Of a stretch of DNA of 46,997 nucleotides, positions 26,413 through 35,708 are shown piece after piece. The position numbers were made by a program, and so were the translations under genes. Source of the DNA: CAZXWN01 sp964644695 [NCBI: uncultured bacterium] (GTDB lineage: Bacteria > UBP4 > UBA4092). The stretch spans positions 1 to 46,997 of the forward strand of contig CAZXWN010000005.1 in NCBI GenBank assembly GCA_964644695.1, written 5' to 3'. The notes beneath the pieces were generated by a model, which worked only from the letters and a program-made list of their open reading frames with translations, did not search any database and was not told the DNA's origin. The number at the start of each line of letters is the position of its first letter. Within the stretch, counting starts at the first letter, position 1.

Positions 26413-27129
26413 ATGGAAATTAAAGGAAATATCAGCTCAGCAACTTTTATCCGAAGAGATAACCGATTCATAGCCACAGTGAAAATCGGGCATTATCTGT
26501 ATAGTGCACATGTTCCAAACACCGGTAGAATGAGGGAATTACTCCGACTGGGCCGAGAAGTCATGGTCGTTGAAAATATCCAGCCAAATCGAAAAACGGA
26601 TTATGACTTGATATTGGTCAAAATTGCCGGAGGGTGGGCGTGTATTGACTCCCGTATCCCGAATCGGTTATTCAGTGAAAGTTTCAAAGATGAATTATTC
26701 CCCTATTTCCAGGGGTATCAAAACCTGAAAGCGGAAGTCACTTATCGGAACAGCCGGTTTGATTTCTGCCTGTCCAATCCCGAAAAAAGCCAGCGGCGGA
26801 TTCTCCCTGCCAAATATTACCTCGAAGTAAAATCCGTCACTCTCGTCAAAAACCATCAGGCAGCCATGTTTCCGGATGCACCCACTGAACGGGGAACAAA
26901 ACATCTGGAAGACTTGATTATGGCGAGAGAACAGGGACACGGTGCGGGGATCCTGTTTTGTGTCCAGAGGGAAGATGCGGATTATTTCACGCCTCATGAT
27001 GATAATGACCCCGTGTTTGGAGACGCTCTCCGCAAAGCCAAAGCGGCAGGGGTAGATGTGATGGCGTGTCTTTCTATCGTTGATGAACGGGAAATCTATC
27101 TTTCCGAACCCATCCCCGTTGTTCTTTAA
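26413..27129 (+). CDS. sfsA: SfsA-family DNA/RNA nuclease-like protein
   Basis: A 238-aa SfsA family protein. Typical features are an OB-like N-terminal part with HVPNTGRMRELL, followed by DYDLILVKI, SRFDFCLS, LEVKSVTLVK (nuclease-like Asp/Glu-Lys core) and FPDAPTERGTKHLEDL. Historically linked to sugar fermentation stimulation; more recently regarded as a nuclease-fold protein. It lies 17 bases after bshB1 and ends seven bases from the convergent mnmE gene. Confidence 0.95.
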   Translation: MEIKGNISSATFIRRDNRFIATVKIGHYLYSAHVPNTGRMRELLRLGREVMVVENIQPNRKTDYDLILVKIAGGWACIDSRIPNRLFSESFKDELFPYFQGYQNLKAEVTYRNSRFDFCLSNPEKSQRRILPAKYYLEVKSVTLVKNHQAAMFPDAPTERGTKHLEDLIMAREQGHGAGILFCVQREDADYFTPHDDNDPVFGDALRKAKAAGVDVMACLSIVDEREIYLSEPIPVVL

Positions 27130-27135
27130 TTGATT

Positions 27136-28527
27136 CTATTTTCCGATACAAAATCGGGAGAATATCCTGTCCAATAAATCCGGGGTAGCATTCGCTCCGG
27201 TAATCAATCCCAGATGATGCAGCGATTCTCTCAAATCAGGCGAAATCAGTTCCGGAGAGACTTGATGTGCCAGCCCGTCCCAGATCCGGTCCAAATCAGC
27301 AACGGTTTTTTCTAATAATTCCGCATGGCGAAGATTCGTCACCATGAGAGTCGAAGTAGAATCCGTCACCTGCCCTTCCCGGACCCGGTTTGCCATCGCC
27401 TGCCGTAAATGCGTCAATCCATTTCCAGTCAGTGCCGACAATTCAACGACAGGACAGGAGGGGATTTCCTGACAGGATAACTGGTTCGGTAAATCGGATT
27501 TATTTAATGCGGCAAGGACGGGAGTCTGAGGAGCCAATTCCTTTATCAAGTTCAATAAAGTCTGGTCTTCTTCATCCCAGGGTCGGGATTGATCCAAAAT
27601 CAAGACAATCAGGTCCGCTTGAGAGATAGCTTCCCGGCTTCTCCGAACTCCTTCTTTTTCGACCACATCAGAGGTATGTCGAATTCCGGCAGTATCAGTT
27701 AAAACAAAGGGGATGCCATCAACGACCACCTGTTCTGTAATGGTATCGCGAGTGGTCCCCGGCAAGGGAGTTACAATAGCTCGTTCCTCATCTAACAGTC
27801 GATTCAAAAGACTGGATTTCCCGGCATTCGGTTTTCCAATCAAAACCGTTCGGACTCCCTCACGAATGGCTTTTCCATATCGTGCAGAGGTAAGTAATGT
27901 TTTAATCTTTTCTTTAATGGAAGTGACTTTCTCCAAATCAGATTCATATAAATGGTCAGGAAGTTCTTCCTCAGGAAAATCAATATGTGCTTCCAGTTCC
28001 GCCAGAATATCCAACAGGTCAGATGTATAACTTTTCAAGGTATGTGATAACCCGCCGCCCAGTTGGGATAAAGCCGCTTTTTCAGCAAGACTTGATTGAG
28101 CTTTGATAAGGTCTGCAACGGCTTCCGCCTGGGTCAAATCCATTCGGCCATTCAGAAACGCCCGACGAGTGTATTCACCGGGTTCTGCCAGCCGGGCACC
28201 CTGACGGAGCAATAATTCCAAAATCCGCCGAAGTATAAAAGTCCCACCATGAGCCTGTATTTCAACAAGGTCTTCCCCAGTATAAGTCTGTGGCTGACGA
28301 AAGACAGCTAACATCACCTCATCCAAAGTCTCACCGGAGTCAGGGTCTTGAATATGTCCCACATATAACCGGTTGGACTCACGGGATTCCATCGGAATTA
28401 TTTTCCGACCTTGAAATACCCGTTCCGCAATCAATAATGACTCCGGACCCGATAACCGAAGGATACCGATGGCACCCTCTCCGGGAGGGGTGGCAATAGC
28501 CGCTATGGTGTCTTTTGTATTCAACAT
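27136..28527 (-). CDS. mnmE: tRNA modification GTPase MnmE
   Basis: A 463-aa GTPase that, with MnmG, installs the aminomethyl-type modification at U34 of certain tRNAs. N-terminal folate-binding domain starts DTIAAIATPPGEGAIGILRLSG. The G domain inserted in the helical domain has G1 GKPNAGKSS (231-239), G2 around PGTTRD, G3 DTAG (278-281) and G4 NKSD. The C-terminus ends FCIGK, with the invariant Cys needed for activity. Complete and typical. Its gene is tail-to-tail with sfsA. Confidence 0.98.
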   Translation of the reverse strand: MLNTKDTIAAIATPPGEGAIGILRLSGPESLLIAERVFQGRKIIPMESRESNRLYVGHIQDPDSGETLDEVMLAVFRQPQTYTGEDLVEIQAHGGTFILRRILELLLRQGARLAEPGEYTRRAFLNGRMDLTQAEAVADLIKAQSSLAEKAALSQLGGGLSHTLKSYTSDLLDILAELEAHIDFPEEELPDHLYESDLEKVTSIKEKIKTLLTSARYGKAIREGVRTVLIGKPNAGKSSLLNRLLDEERAIVTPLPGTTRDTITEQVVVDGIPFVLTDTAGIRHTSDVVEKEGVRRSREAISQADLIVLILDQSRPWDEEDQTLLNLIKELAPQTPVLAALNKSDLPNQLSCQEIPSCPVVELSALTGNGLTHLRQAMANRVREGQVTDSTSTLMVTNLRHAELLEKTVADLDRIWDGLAHQVSPELISPDLRESLHHLGLITGANATPDLLDRIFSRFCIGK

Positions 28528-28573
28528 ATCCTAACTATTTTACCTGACATCACTTCTTCCCGCTCCCCATCCT

Positions 28574-28624
28574 AAACGAATCATCCACGGACCTGCTCCG
28601 AGCTGCTCCGTGGATGATTCGTTT
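28574..28624. repeat. Complete palindromic interspersed repeat
   Basis: Perfect 18-base inverted arms (AAACGAATCATCCACGGA at 28574-28591 and its complement at 28607-28624) flank a 15-base GC-rich centre that itself can form a small hairpin. It lies in the gap between mnmE and a small secreted-protein gene. Partial copies lie at 1-36 and 46980-46997. Architecture resembles REP-type elements, but no transposase was seen. Confidence 0.92.
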
Positions 28625-28685
28625 TACGACAATATAATTAATTACCTTCAGTGGGATTAAATTAATCAGAACACAGAAACATAAT

Positions 28686-28721
28686 AAAAAGCCAGTCACC
28701 TTTATGAGGCGGCTGGCTTTA
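28686..28721 (-). terminator. Rho-independent terminator
   Basis: On the minus strand AAAGCCAG pairs with CTGGCTTT, with an extended imperfect GCC/GGT pairing inside, followed by TTTTTATT. It terminates the small secreted-protein gene starting at 29302. Confidence 0.85.
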
Positions 28722-28750
28722 ATTTCAGATTATTATTAATCGAAAAACGG

Positions 28751-29302
28751 TTAGTCTTTCATTTTTTCAACGACATCCATGGGGAGGGGCTTTGATTTTT
28801 GGATTTCGATAGCAGATTTTCTTTGTTTTTCATTTGGCTTAAAAGCATCAACCAACTTCATGGTGATATCTACTTTATCGGCATCCGCATATTTAGTCAT
28901 ATTTTCACTATCCCACTTGGAAATGATGGTCTCAAAACCTTCCGCTTTCTGTATCTCAGGAAGAACATTGGGGATATAGAAAAATAAGTCATTCACAGGT
29001 TCGGTACTGAAGGCCTGTTTATGCATTTTTTTCTGCATGCTTTTGCCTATATTTTCCAAATTAGCGGCAACTTTTGTATTTTTAGAATCTTTTGCTTTCT
29101 TGATTTCTTCATTGAGTCCCTTAAGCTGTTTTTCATGGATTGCTGAACCAGCAAAAGCCACAGCCACCGCACGGGAGTCATAAATCCCAATTTTTACCTT
29201 CGGTTTTTCTTCTTTCTCCTGTGCAAAAACAATCTGAGTCATTCCCACGAAAAGACTCAATACCATTAATACGACGGTCGTCACCCATATACTTTTACGC
29301 AT
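28751..29302 (-). CDS. Secreted protein of unknown function
   Basis: A 183-aa protein with a clear signal peptide (residues 1-28, ending FAQ) and a Lys/Glu-rich mature part. The start of the mature domain, KVKIGIYDSRAVAVAFAGS, is followed by helical segments. I do not recognise the family; it loosely recalls periplasmic chaperone-like helical proteins but lacks a motif I can name. A good ribosome site (AAAGGA, seven bases before ATG) and a flanking terminator show it is a real, self-contained gene. Confidence 0.8.
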   Translation of the reverse strand: MRKSIWVTTVVLMVLSLFVGMTQIVFAQEKEEKPKVKIGIYDSRAVAVAFAGSAIHEKQLKGLNEEIKKAKDSKNTKVAANLENIGKSMQKKMHKQAFSTEPVNDLFFYIPNVLPEIQKAEGFETIISKWDSENMTKYADADKVDITMKLVDAFKPNEKQRKSAIEIQKSKPLPMDVVEKMKD

Positions 29303-29376
29303 TCAATAATCCTTTCATTGTTTTACAGTTCGGTCATACCACCTGATTACAGGTCAATATAAATGTTAATTAAAAC

Positions 29377-30306
29377 CTAGTCTTTGATGTGATTCAATAC
29401 AAAATCACAGATATCATCCATCGCCTCTGTGGCTTCCGGGAATAGTGATGCACAGACAGGATAACAATGGAATAATCCTTCCCCAATTTTCAGGGTCACA
29501 TCCACACCCGCTTCTTTTGCTTTCCGGGCAAACTCCACGGAATCATCCAACAGGATTTCATCACCTCCTACAGAAATATACAAGGGAGGCAGCCCCTGAA
29601 GATGACCCAATATTGGAGAAATCCAGGGTTGTCTGGGGTCCTGTTCACCGACATAGTGTTTACTAAAGGCGGTCCAGGTTCCCTCCGGTGACAAACATTT
29701 CTTTGCATTACTCTGATACGACTTTCCAGAACATGTCAGGTCTGTCCAGGGTGAGAGTACCGCGGCTGCAGCTGGCAGGGATATTCCCTTATCCTTCAGA
29801 GCTAACAGGGTCGCCAAAACCAATCCACCACCCGCTGAATCCCCGATAAAAACAATCTTGGAAGCAGAAACTCCCTGATTCAAAAGCCATTGATAGACGG
29901 TGACGGAATCCTCCACCGCCGCCGGATATTGATGTTCTGGGGCAAGCCTGTATTCAAAAAGGAGGGTTTTCAGGGGAGCCTTCTTAAAAAACTTGGATAC
30001 ATGGATCCGGTGGTCAGTACATGAACCGGAGACATACCCTCCTCCATGAAAGAAAAGAATGACTTTATCTTCCGGGGCATTAGAGGGAATGATCCACTCG
30101 GCAGGGATTCCATTGATTGAAGCCGGTTTTATCGTAATTTCTTTAGGAAGAGTACCAAATCGACTGGCACCTTTTTCACATTCTTCCCGAAATTTCAATA
30201 TAGATTCAGTAGTCGTCCAGTCAATCTTCTCTGGTTTTAATCGAAACTTAAATAAGTGACGATTCTTTAATAAAGAAGCGAATAATCGAGCTCGTAAACT
30301 TAACAT
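29377..30306 (-). CDS. Alpha/beta hydrolase, hormone-sensitive-lipase family esterase
   Basis: A 309-aa esterase of the HSL (family IV) type. The oxyanion-hole motif HGGG is at 87-90, the nucleophile motif GDSAGG at 155-160 (Ser157), the acid is in GGDEILLDDS (about 249-254) and the catalytic His in GLFHCYP (His280). Short-chain acyl or aryl esters are the usual substrates. ATG at 30306 has GGAG seven bases upstream; a TTG further up overlaps the previous gene more deeply. It directly follows the DJ-1-like gene, so the two are probably co-transcribed. Confidence 0.93.
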   Translation of the reverse strand: MLSLRARLFASLLKNRHLFKFRLKPEKIDWTTTESILKFREECEKGASRFGTLPKEITIKPASINGIPAEWIIPSNAPEDKVILFFHGGGYVSGSCTDHRIHVSKFFKKAPLKTLLFEYRLAPEHQYPAAVEDSVTVYQWLLNQGVSASKIVFIGDSAGGGLVLATLLALKDKGISLPAAAAVLSPWTDLTCSGKSYQSNAKKCLSPEGTWTAFSKHYVGEQDPRQPWISPILGHLQGLPPLYISVGGDEILLDDSVEFARKAKEAGVDVTLKIGEGLFHCYPVCASLFPEATEAMDDICDFVLNHIKD

Positions 30307-30307
30307 C

Positions 30308-30952
30308 TTATGACTCCGATGTATTTTCAAAACATTTCATAAGGGCATAAAAATACTTTTCTTCCCCTGTTTTATATAATCCATACCAGGCATCCAACAC
30401 ATCAGCGCTAAATATATCCAACTTTTGAAAAATGTTGTACGCAAACTCAAGGGATGCTGTCCCGCCGGCGGTAATCACCAGATTGTCCGTAACCGCAGGC
30501 TGCTCCACATATAAAGAGGAACCTTTATATTGGGTAGCCTGCAGATATATCAAAGCATTACTGGTATGTTTCACATTATCTAATAGACCCGCCCGAGCCA
30601 TTCCTGCAGTAGCACCACAGATGGCGGCGACAGGAATCCCATGGGAAATAAAGTCTTGTGCTTTCTGGATAACTTCTCCATTGAGCCCTCGATCCCAGCT
30701 GGTTCCTCCCGGCAGAATAAGCATGGCACTCTGAGACAAATCCAATTCATCCAGAGATAAATCCGGAAGAATTCTGATTCCCCCCGCCGTAGTTACAGGA
30801 TCTTTACTCAAACCCACCGTCTTCACACTGTATCGGTTTGGATTTTTCTGGAACATGGGATCATTGATTCCACCCACAGCATAGCTGGCTTCCCAATCCA
30901 CCATCTTATCAAAGACATAGAGATAGACAAATTTCTTCTGTGAAGTATTCAT
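30308..30952 (-). CDS. DJ-1/PfpI family protein
   Basis: A 214-aa DJ-1/PfpI superfamily protein. The nucleophile-elbow Cys is in AAICGATAGMARAGLL (Cys112) and the acidic partner region is VFDKMVDWEAS near the N-terminus, as in YdeA-type members. VITAGGTASLEFAYNI matches the C-terminal family motif. Function may be glyoxalase-like, protease-like or redox sensing. The gene has AGGA nine bases before the ATG and is divergent from the YfhO-like gene. Confidence 0.88.
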   Translation of the reverse strand: MNTSQKKFVYLYVFDKMVDWEASYAVGGINDPMFQKNPNRYSVKTVGLSKDPVTTAGGIRILPDLSLDELDLSQSAMLILPGGTSWDRGLNGEVIQKAQDFISHGIPVAAICGATAGMARAGLLDNVKHTSNALIYLQATQYKGSSLYVEQPAVTDNLVITAGGTASLEFAYNIFQKLDIFSADVLDAWYGLYKTGEEKYFYALMKCFENTSES

Positions 30953-31154
30953 ATAAGGGTATCCTGTTGAGAATTAAATAATTAATGTATAACTAATTAT
31001 AATGGATTATCCGTAGCAACCTCATCCGGCAGACCTTTCAAACCGGTCTGATTGGATGGTTAAACAGTTTCTGCTCTCGCGATGAAGGGATTCGCGATAA
31101 TATGCTTTATAATCTTCAGGATACTGTTTTATTAATAGTATGAAGGGAAATACA
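30953..31154. promoter_or_regulatory. Divergent promoter region with a direct repeat
   Basis: The gap between the DJ-1-like gene and the YfhO-like gene holds TATAAT at about 31108-31113 (plus). Just upstream is a direct repeat of TCGCGAT (two copies about 19 bases apart, near 31077-31101) that may be an operator. Nothing else was identified. Confidence 0.4.
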
Positions 31155-33623
31155 ATGAATCAAAGAAAGTGTTGGCAATCGGACTGGGGTTGGTTGGGTT
31201 TATTGGTTCTGCTGGTCCTGGTATATTTCCATAAATTATGGTTATCGGGTCAGGCTCTCAATGGGGGAGATCTCGTCAATCAGTTTTATCCCTGGAAAGA
31301 ATATTTAGTTAGCTATTTCAAGACAAACGGTTCGGTTCCCTTATGGAATCCTTACACCTTTTCCGGAAATCCCTTTGCAGCCAATTATCAAGTGGGAATG
31401 TGGTATCCCCTGGATTTGATTTTTTTGATTGTAAATCCAGCGATGGCCTTTCAGTTGTCCACCATTCTACATTTCATTCTGGCCGGTTCCTTCATGTATT
31501 TACTGGCACGCCATTGGGGCGTGAGTCGTCCTGCTGGATTTCTGGCTGGCTTTTTGTTCACATTTGGTGGATTCCTGGTCTGCAGAATGCAGGCAGGCAA
31601 CTATACTCTCGTAACAACCTATCCCTGGATTCCCTTGATATTTTATTTCTTTGACCGGTATATTCAAGAACGGAAAGGTTACTGGTTAACGGGATTTGTT
31701 TTAGCCCTCTCTTGTCAGGTCCTGGGAGGACATCCACAGCCCGCATATTATAGTTTCCTGGTTTTAGGATTATATGCCACCTATCGAATCATCACGGATT
31801 GGCAAATCAACAAAGGTTTAGGAGCCCGTCTATTCCCATTGTTCGGATATCTGATGGGAGTGGTTCTTATTGTTTGCGTAACTGCAATACAAATCCTGCC
31901 CACAATGGAATTGGCACCTTTTTCCTCCAGTCGTTCCGGGGGTGCTGCCTATGAATTTGGAATAGCCTCCTCTCTGGGATTAAAACACCTGTTGTTGTTC
32001 TTTTCTCCCTTTATGTTTGGGAAAATCGAGAATAATACCTACTGGCTGGATTATGAAGGATACATAGAAATGTGCGGGTTTACAGGAATCCTGACCCTTT
32101 TACTGGTGGCTGTGGGGATTATGCGAAACCGAACCCGTAAGAATGGATTTTGGATCATCTTACTGGTTTTCTGTTTTTTACTGGCGATGGGAAAATATAA
32201 TCCCATTTACCCTTTTCTTTATCATTTCATCCCTGGTTTGAACCTGTTCCGGTGTCCTGCGCGGTGGCTCATGTATATTCAATTAGCCTTAGCCATGCTG
32301 GCAGCCTTTGGTTTTGACTATTTATTCGATACCTCCAGGGAAGATCTGAAGAAGACCCTGTCTCGTTTATTGATTCCTGCCGGAGTGATTTTCCTGTTTA
32401 TGGCAGGATTTCTGGCCTATCTGTATTGGGATGTGGCCAATGTTCTGAATTGGCTGCAACATTACCAAGCCCTGCAATTTGCAAGCATCTACAATATCCC
32501 CTTGCAGGAAGCTTTAGGACAGGTCCCCTTCTCTGGAATGGAATATCGTTATAATGAGCTTCTTCATTATTATCTGATTGGTTTAGCCGTTTTTGCGGGA
32601 GGTTTACTTCTGCTTGGAATCCTGTGGTATCGGTCCGTTTCTGATAAATACCGTTATTTGATTATTGGATTTGTGGTTCTGGAAGTCTTAAGTTGGTCAA
32701 ACTATATGATGTCATCCGAACCCATGGATCAGTTTAAGCATCGTTTTCAGAAGTCACAGGAGATACAGTTCCTAACAAACGATACTTCTCTTTATAGAGT
32801 TCTCAATCCAGACAGTATCTTATCGTGGAAATATACTACGGAAGAATTTGAAGGACGGCCCAACCGTCTTATGATTCACGGAATCCAGGATACACGGGGA
32901 TATGACCCGACCATTCTTAAACAATATACAGATTTCATTAATGTGCTGCAGGGATTCAAACCAGATTTTCATCAAGGCGGACTCGGAATCATACCCAATG
33001 TCGGAAGATTAAACCCCAATTATCTTAGTTTAATGAATGTGAAATACATCTGTTCCATGCAATATGAACAACCTTCTGTACCCTCTCGATTAGCCTGGGA
33101 CGGCCGAATGAAAATATATGAACTAATGATTCCCCATGACAGAGTCTTTTTTGTTCCGTCAGCAGTAGTTATTTCAGACCGCCTGAAACGATTATCCTTT
33201 ATGAGTTCTCCGATATATCAACCTCGGAACACCGTCGTGTTGGAGTCCAAACCGGACAATATCCCCGACTCTGCTTATCAATCACCAATCAGCTCAAATA
33301 ACACACGTTATGATATTTCCATTCAGGAATTCAAACCGGACCGAATCAAATACCATGCACGGATAACCCAACCGGGATTTATTGTGTTCAGTGAGATTTT
33401 CTATCCGGGTTGGAAATTGTCAGGAAATGGAAAAGAAATCCCCATCTATCGAGCAAATCATACATTTCGAGCTGCTTATTTGACCCCGGGGGATTGGAAT
33501 TTAGTGATGGAGTTCAAACCCAAATCGTTCAAATGGGGTATGCTTCTTTCCATTATTGGATTCATAGCTATCATCAGTATCGGAATTGTCTCCTATTTTC
33601 GAACTCGAAAAAATAAATGTTAA
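31155..33623 (+). CDS. YfhO-like polytopic membrane protein (GT-C type)
   Basis: An 822-aa membrane protein with about a dozen predicted helices and a soluble C-terminal part (about 530-790) before a last membrane helix. The N-terminal loop after helix 1 (NGGDLVNQFYPWKEYL, then VPLWNPYTFSGNPFAANYQ) is the hallmark of YfhO proteins, GT-C-like enzymes linked to polymer glycosylation in Gram-positives. The last third ends FSEIFYPGWKL, also typical. The ATG at 31155 has AAGGG seven bases upstream and is preferred over ATG 31140. Acceptor and donor are unknown. Confidence 0.88.
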   Translation: MNQRKCWQSDWGWLGLLVLLVLVYFHKLWLSGQALNGGDLVNQFYPWKEYLVSYFKTNGSVPLWNPYTFSGNPFAANYQVGMWYPLDLIFLIVNPAMAFQLSTILHFILAGSFMYLLARHWGVSRPAGFLAGFLFTFGGFLVCRMQAGNYTLVTTYPWIPLIFYFFDRYIQERKGYWLTGFVLALSCQVLGGHPQPAYYSFLVLGLYATYRIITDWQINKGLGARLFPLFGYLMGVVLIVCVTAIQILPTMELAPFSSSRSGGAAYEFGIASSLGLKHLLLFFSPFMFGKIENNTYWLDYEGYIEMCGFTGILTLLLVAVGIMRNRTRKNGFWIILLVFCFLLAMGKYNPIYPFLYHFIPGLNLFRCPARWLMYIQLALAMLAAFGFDYLFDTSREDLKKTLSRLLIPAGVIFLFMAGFLAYLYWDVANVLNWLQHYQALQFASIYNIPLQEALGQVPFSGMEYRYNELLHYYLIGLAVFAGGLLLLGILWYRSVSDKYRYLIIGFVVLEVLSWSNYMMSSEPMDQFKHRFQKSQEIQFLTNDTSLYRVLNPDSILSWKYTTEEFEGRPNRLMIHGIQDTRGYDPTILKQYTDFINVLQGFKPDFHQGGLGIIPNVGRLNPNYLSLMNVKYICSMQYEQPSVPSRLAWDGRMKIYELMIPHDRVFFVPSAVVISDRLKRLSFMSSPIYQPRNTVVLESKPDNIPDSAYQSPISSNNTRYDISIQEFKPDRIKYHARITQPGFIVFSEIFYPGWKLSGNGKEIPIYRANHTFRAAYLTPGDWNLVMEFKPKSFKWGMLLSIIGFIAIISIGIVSYFRTRKNKC

Positions 33624-33624
33624 A

Positions 33625-33653
33625 TTGACAAACTTTTTGCCTACATCTAAGGT
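33625..33653 (+). promoter_or_regulatory. Putative promoter of the foldase gene
   Basis: Perfect -35 TTGACA (33625-33630) with 17-base spacing to a weak -10 TAAGGT (33648-33653), 46 bases before the start codon. Confidence 0.5.
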
Positions 33654-33699
33654 ATTAAAGATTAATCAGTAACAAACAATTTTGAAAGGATAGAAAGAT

Positions 33700-34641
33700 A
33701 TGAATAAGTCAAATCTGAAAGTACTATCGCTATGTATATTAGCAGCAGGGTTAGTTTCCGCTCCGATTTGGGCAGAAGAGGCACCTGCACCCGCTCCGAA
33801 AACTGTTGAAGTTGTTGCACCAGCACCGGCAGAAAATAAAGTCGTTGCTGATGTAAATGGCGTTAAACTCACCGAAATGGATGTTGAAACATTAGTAGAC
33901 AAATTAAGTCCTCAATTACAGGGTCGATTTGCTACCCCCGAAGGAAAAAAAGAAATCATTGACCACATGATCAATGAATTGTTAATGGAGCAAGCAGCCC
34001 TGAAAAAAGGATTAGATAAAGATCCTAAAGTGGCCGCCCAACTTAATTCAGCCCGTCGTCAAATCCTCGTAGAAAATTTGACTGCAAATGAAATCGTCAA
34101 AACCGAAGTAAAAGATGAACAAGCAAAAAAATGGTACAGTGATAATATTGCTGACCTGATGCAGCCCGAAAAAGTCCGAGCCAGCCACATTCTTCTTAAA
34201 GATGAAGAAACGGCTAAAAAAGTACTGGCCAAAGCCAAAGTCAAAGGTGCTGACTTTGCTAAACTGGCTCAACAGTATTCCGAAGACCCCAGTGTGAAAG
34301 AAAATAATGGGGATTTAGGCTTTTTCACCAAAGACAGAATGGTCGCCGAATTTAGTAAAGTCGCATTCGCTTTAGCTCCGGGTGAAATTTCTGATGTGGT
34401 CGCCACCCAGTATGGTTTCCATATTATTAAATTAGAAGAAAAACAACCCGCTGGCGCGATTCCCTTTGATGATATTAAACCCCAGATTGTGAATAAACTG
34501 AAATTTGATAATTTCATCAAACCTTTACGGGATGCAGCCAAGATTCAGATTATTGAAGAAAAACCCGCAGTTGTGACTCCCGTCGAAAAACCGGCCGCCC
34601 CAGCTGTTGAAGTTAAACCGGCTGAACCAGCCAAAAAATAA
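33700..34641 (+). CDS. Exported parvulin-type peptidyl-prolyl isomerase (PpiC/SurA/PrsA-like)
   Basis: A 313-aa periplasmic or surface foldase. Signal peptide (about 1-25), an Ala/Pro-rich linker, a SurA_N-like helical domain (about 45-150), one parvulin domain (about 155-250: VRASHILLK, then DFAKLAQQYSEDPS, GDLGFFTKDRMV, and YGFHIIKLEE), and an Ala/Pro/Lys-rich tail. It would help outer-membrane or secreted proteins fold, in keeping with the envelope theme of the region. Ribosome site AAAGGA is nine bases upstream. Confidence 0.94.
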   Translation: MNKSNLKVLSLCILAAGLVSAPIWAEEAPAPAPKTVEVVAPAPAENKVVADVNGVKLTEMDVETLVDKLSPQLQGRFATPEGKKEIIDHMINELLMEQAALKKGLDKDPKVAAQLNSARRQILVENLTANEIVKTEVKDEQAKKWYSDNIADLMQPEKVRASHILLKDEETAKKVLAKAKVKGADFAKLAQQYSEDPSVKENNGDLGFFTKDRMVAEFSKVAFALAPGEISDVVATQYGFHIIKLEEKQPAGAIPFDDIKPQIVNKLKFDNFIKPLRDAAKIQIIEEKPAVVTPVEKPAAPAVEVKPAEPAKK

Positions 34642-34666
34642 TTGAATCAGGAGAAAATCAGACCCA

Positions 34667-35608
34667 TTGATTATCACGGTTACAGCCAATCCTCTGATTG
34701 ATCGGACATTAATTGTCAGTGACTTTCAGCCGGGACGAATTCATCGGGCAGAGCAAACCCGTGAAACGGTTGGCGGTAAAGGAATCAATGTGGCGCGAAT
34801 TCTCAAAACGATGGGTGCCTCTGTAACAGCCGTCACCTTCGCGGGTGGTGGATATGGGGACCGTATGGTGGAACTACTTCGACAAGAAGATATTCCAACC
34901 CGGATCACCCGGACATCATCACCAACTCGGTTCCAAGTCAGTATTCAAAGCCGAGGTCAATCACTTCCCACAGATGTGATTGACCCCGGCTCTTTTATTG
35001 AAACAACGGAGAAAGAAGCCCTTATCTCAGAGGTTGAAGAAATCCTCCGGCACGCATCAGATAATATCGAATGGCTGATATTATCCGGCAGTGCTGCCTC
35101 GGGTCCGATGGATGATTTATATCGGCGACTTGCAGAGATTGCCAGTAAATATGAAATCTCCGTATTTTTGGATTCCTATGGAACGATTTTCGTGGAAGGA
35201 TTGAAAGCCAATCCCCTGGCTGTCAAACCGAACTTGGATGAAGCAGAAAAATTATCAGGACTAACACTGGATTCACAAAAGAAACAAATTGATTTTCTTA
35301 AAGAATTACATCACAACGGAGTGAAAATACCCATACTGACTCTTGGGGAAAAAGGCGCTTTACTTTTATTTGAAGACTCCGTATATTGGGGAATCCCTCC
35401 AAAAATAAACACCGTTAATCCGATTGGCTCTGGGGATGCCTTCGTCGGTGCTTTTACTGCGACACGAAGTAAAGGGTGTGAATGGACAGACTGTTTCCGA
35501 TGGGGAGTTGCCGCAGGGACAGCAAATGCTACAGTCTGGGATGCCTGTGGATGTTCTCTTGAATCTATCGAATCTTTTTATCTACAAACAATCATTCAGA
35601 AATTGTGA
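34667..35608 (+). CDS. PfkB-family 1-phosphofructokinase/tagatose-6-phosphate kinase-like enzyme
   Basis: A 313-aa sugar-phosphate kinase of the LacC/FruK branch of PfkB. The start matches the family pattern (IITVTANPLIDRTL), then GGKGINVARIL, and the C-terminal signature NPIGSGDAFVGAF with the catalytic Asp. The start codon is TTG with GGAG 13 bases upstream; the alignment to family N-termini supports it. No PTS or other sugar genes are near, so the substrate (fructose 1-phosphate, tagatose 6-phosphate or fructose 6-phosphate) is open. Confidence 0.88.
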   Translation: MIITVTANPLIDRTLIVSDFQPGRIHRAEQTRETVGGKGINVARILKTMGASVTAVTFAGGGYGDRMVELLRQEDIPTRITRTSSPTRFQVSIQSRGQSLPTDVIDPGSFIETTEKEALISEVEEILRHASDNIEWLILSGSAASGPMDDLYRRLAEIASKYEISVFLDSYGTIFVEGLKANPLAVKPNLDEAEKLSGLTLDSQKKQIDFLKELHHNGVKIPILTLGEKGALLLFEDSVYWGIPPKINTVNPIGSGDAFVGAFTATRSKGCEWTDCFRWGVAAGTANATVWDACGCSLESIESFYLQTIIQKL

Positions 35609-35708
35609 TTAATCACTTGCCTTTTCAAAAAGATATTGGGACAATGAGGAAAAGGGATTTAAGAGGAGATTAACCGAGACACTCCACAAAGGTAAGGGGG
35701 TGGACTGT

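Noticed and set aside
29527-29545. Partial resemblance to the palindromic repeat (CTCCACGGAATCATCC) inside the esterase gene
   Set aside because: The match is short and gapped and is explained by the conserved coding sequence.
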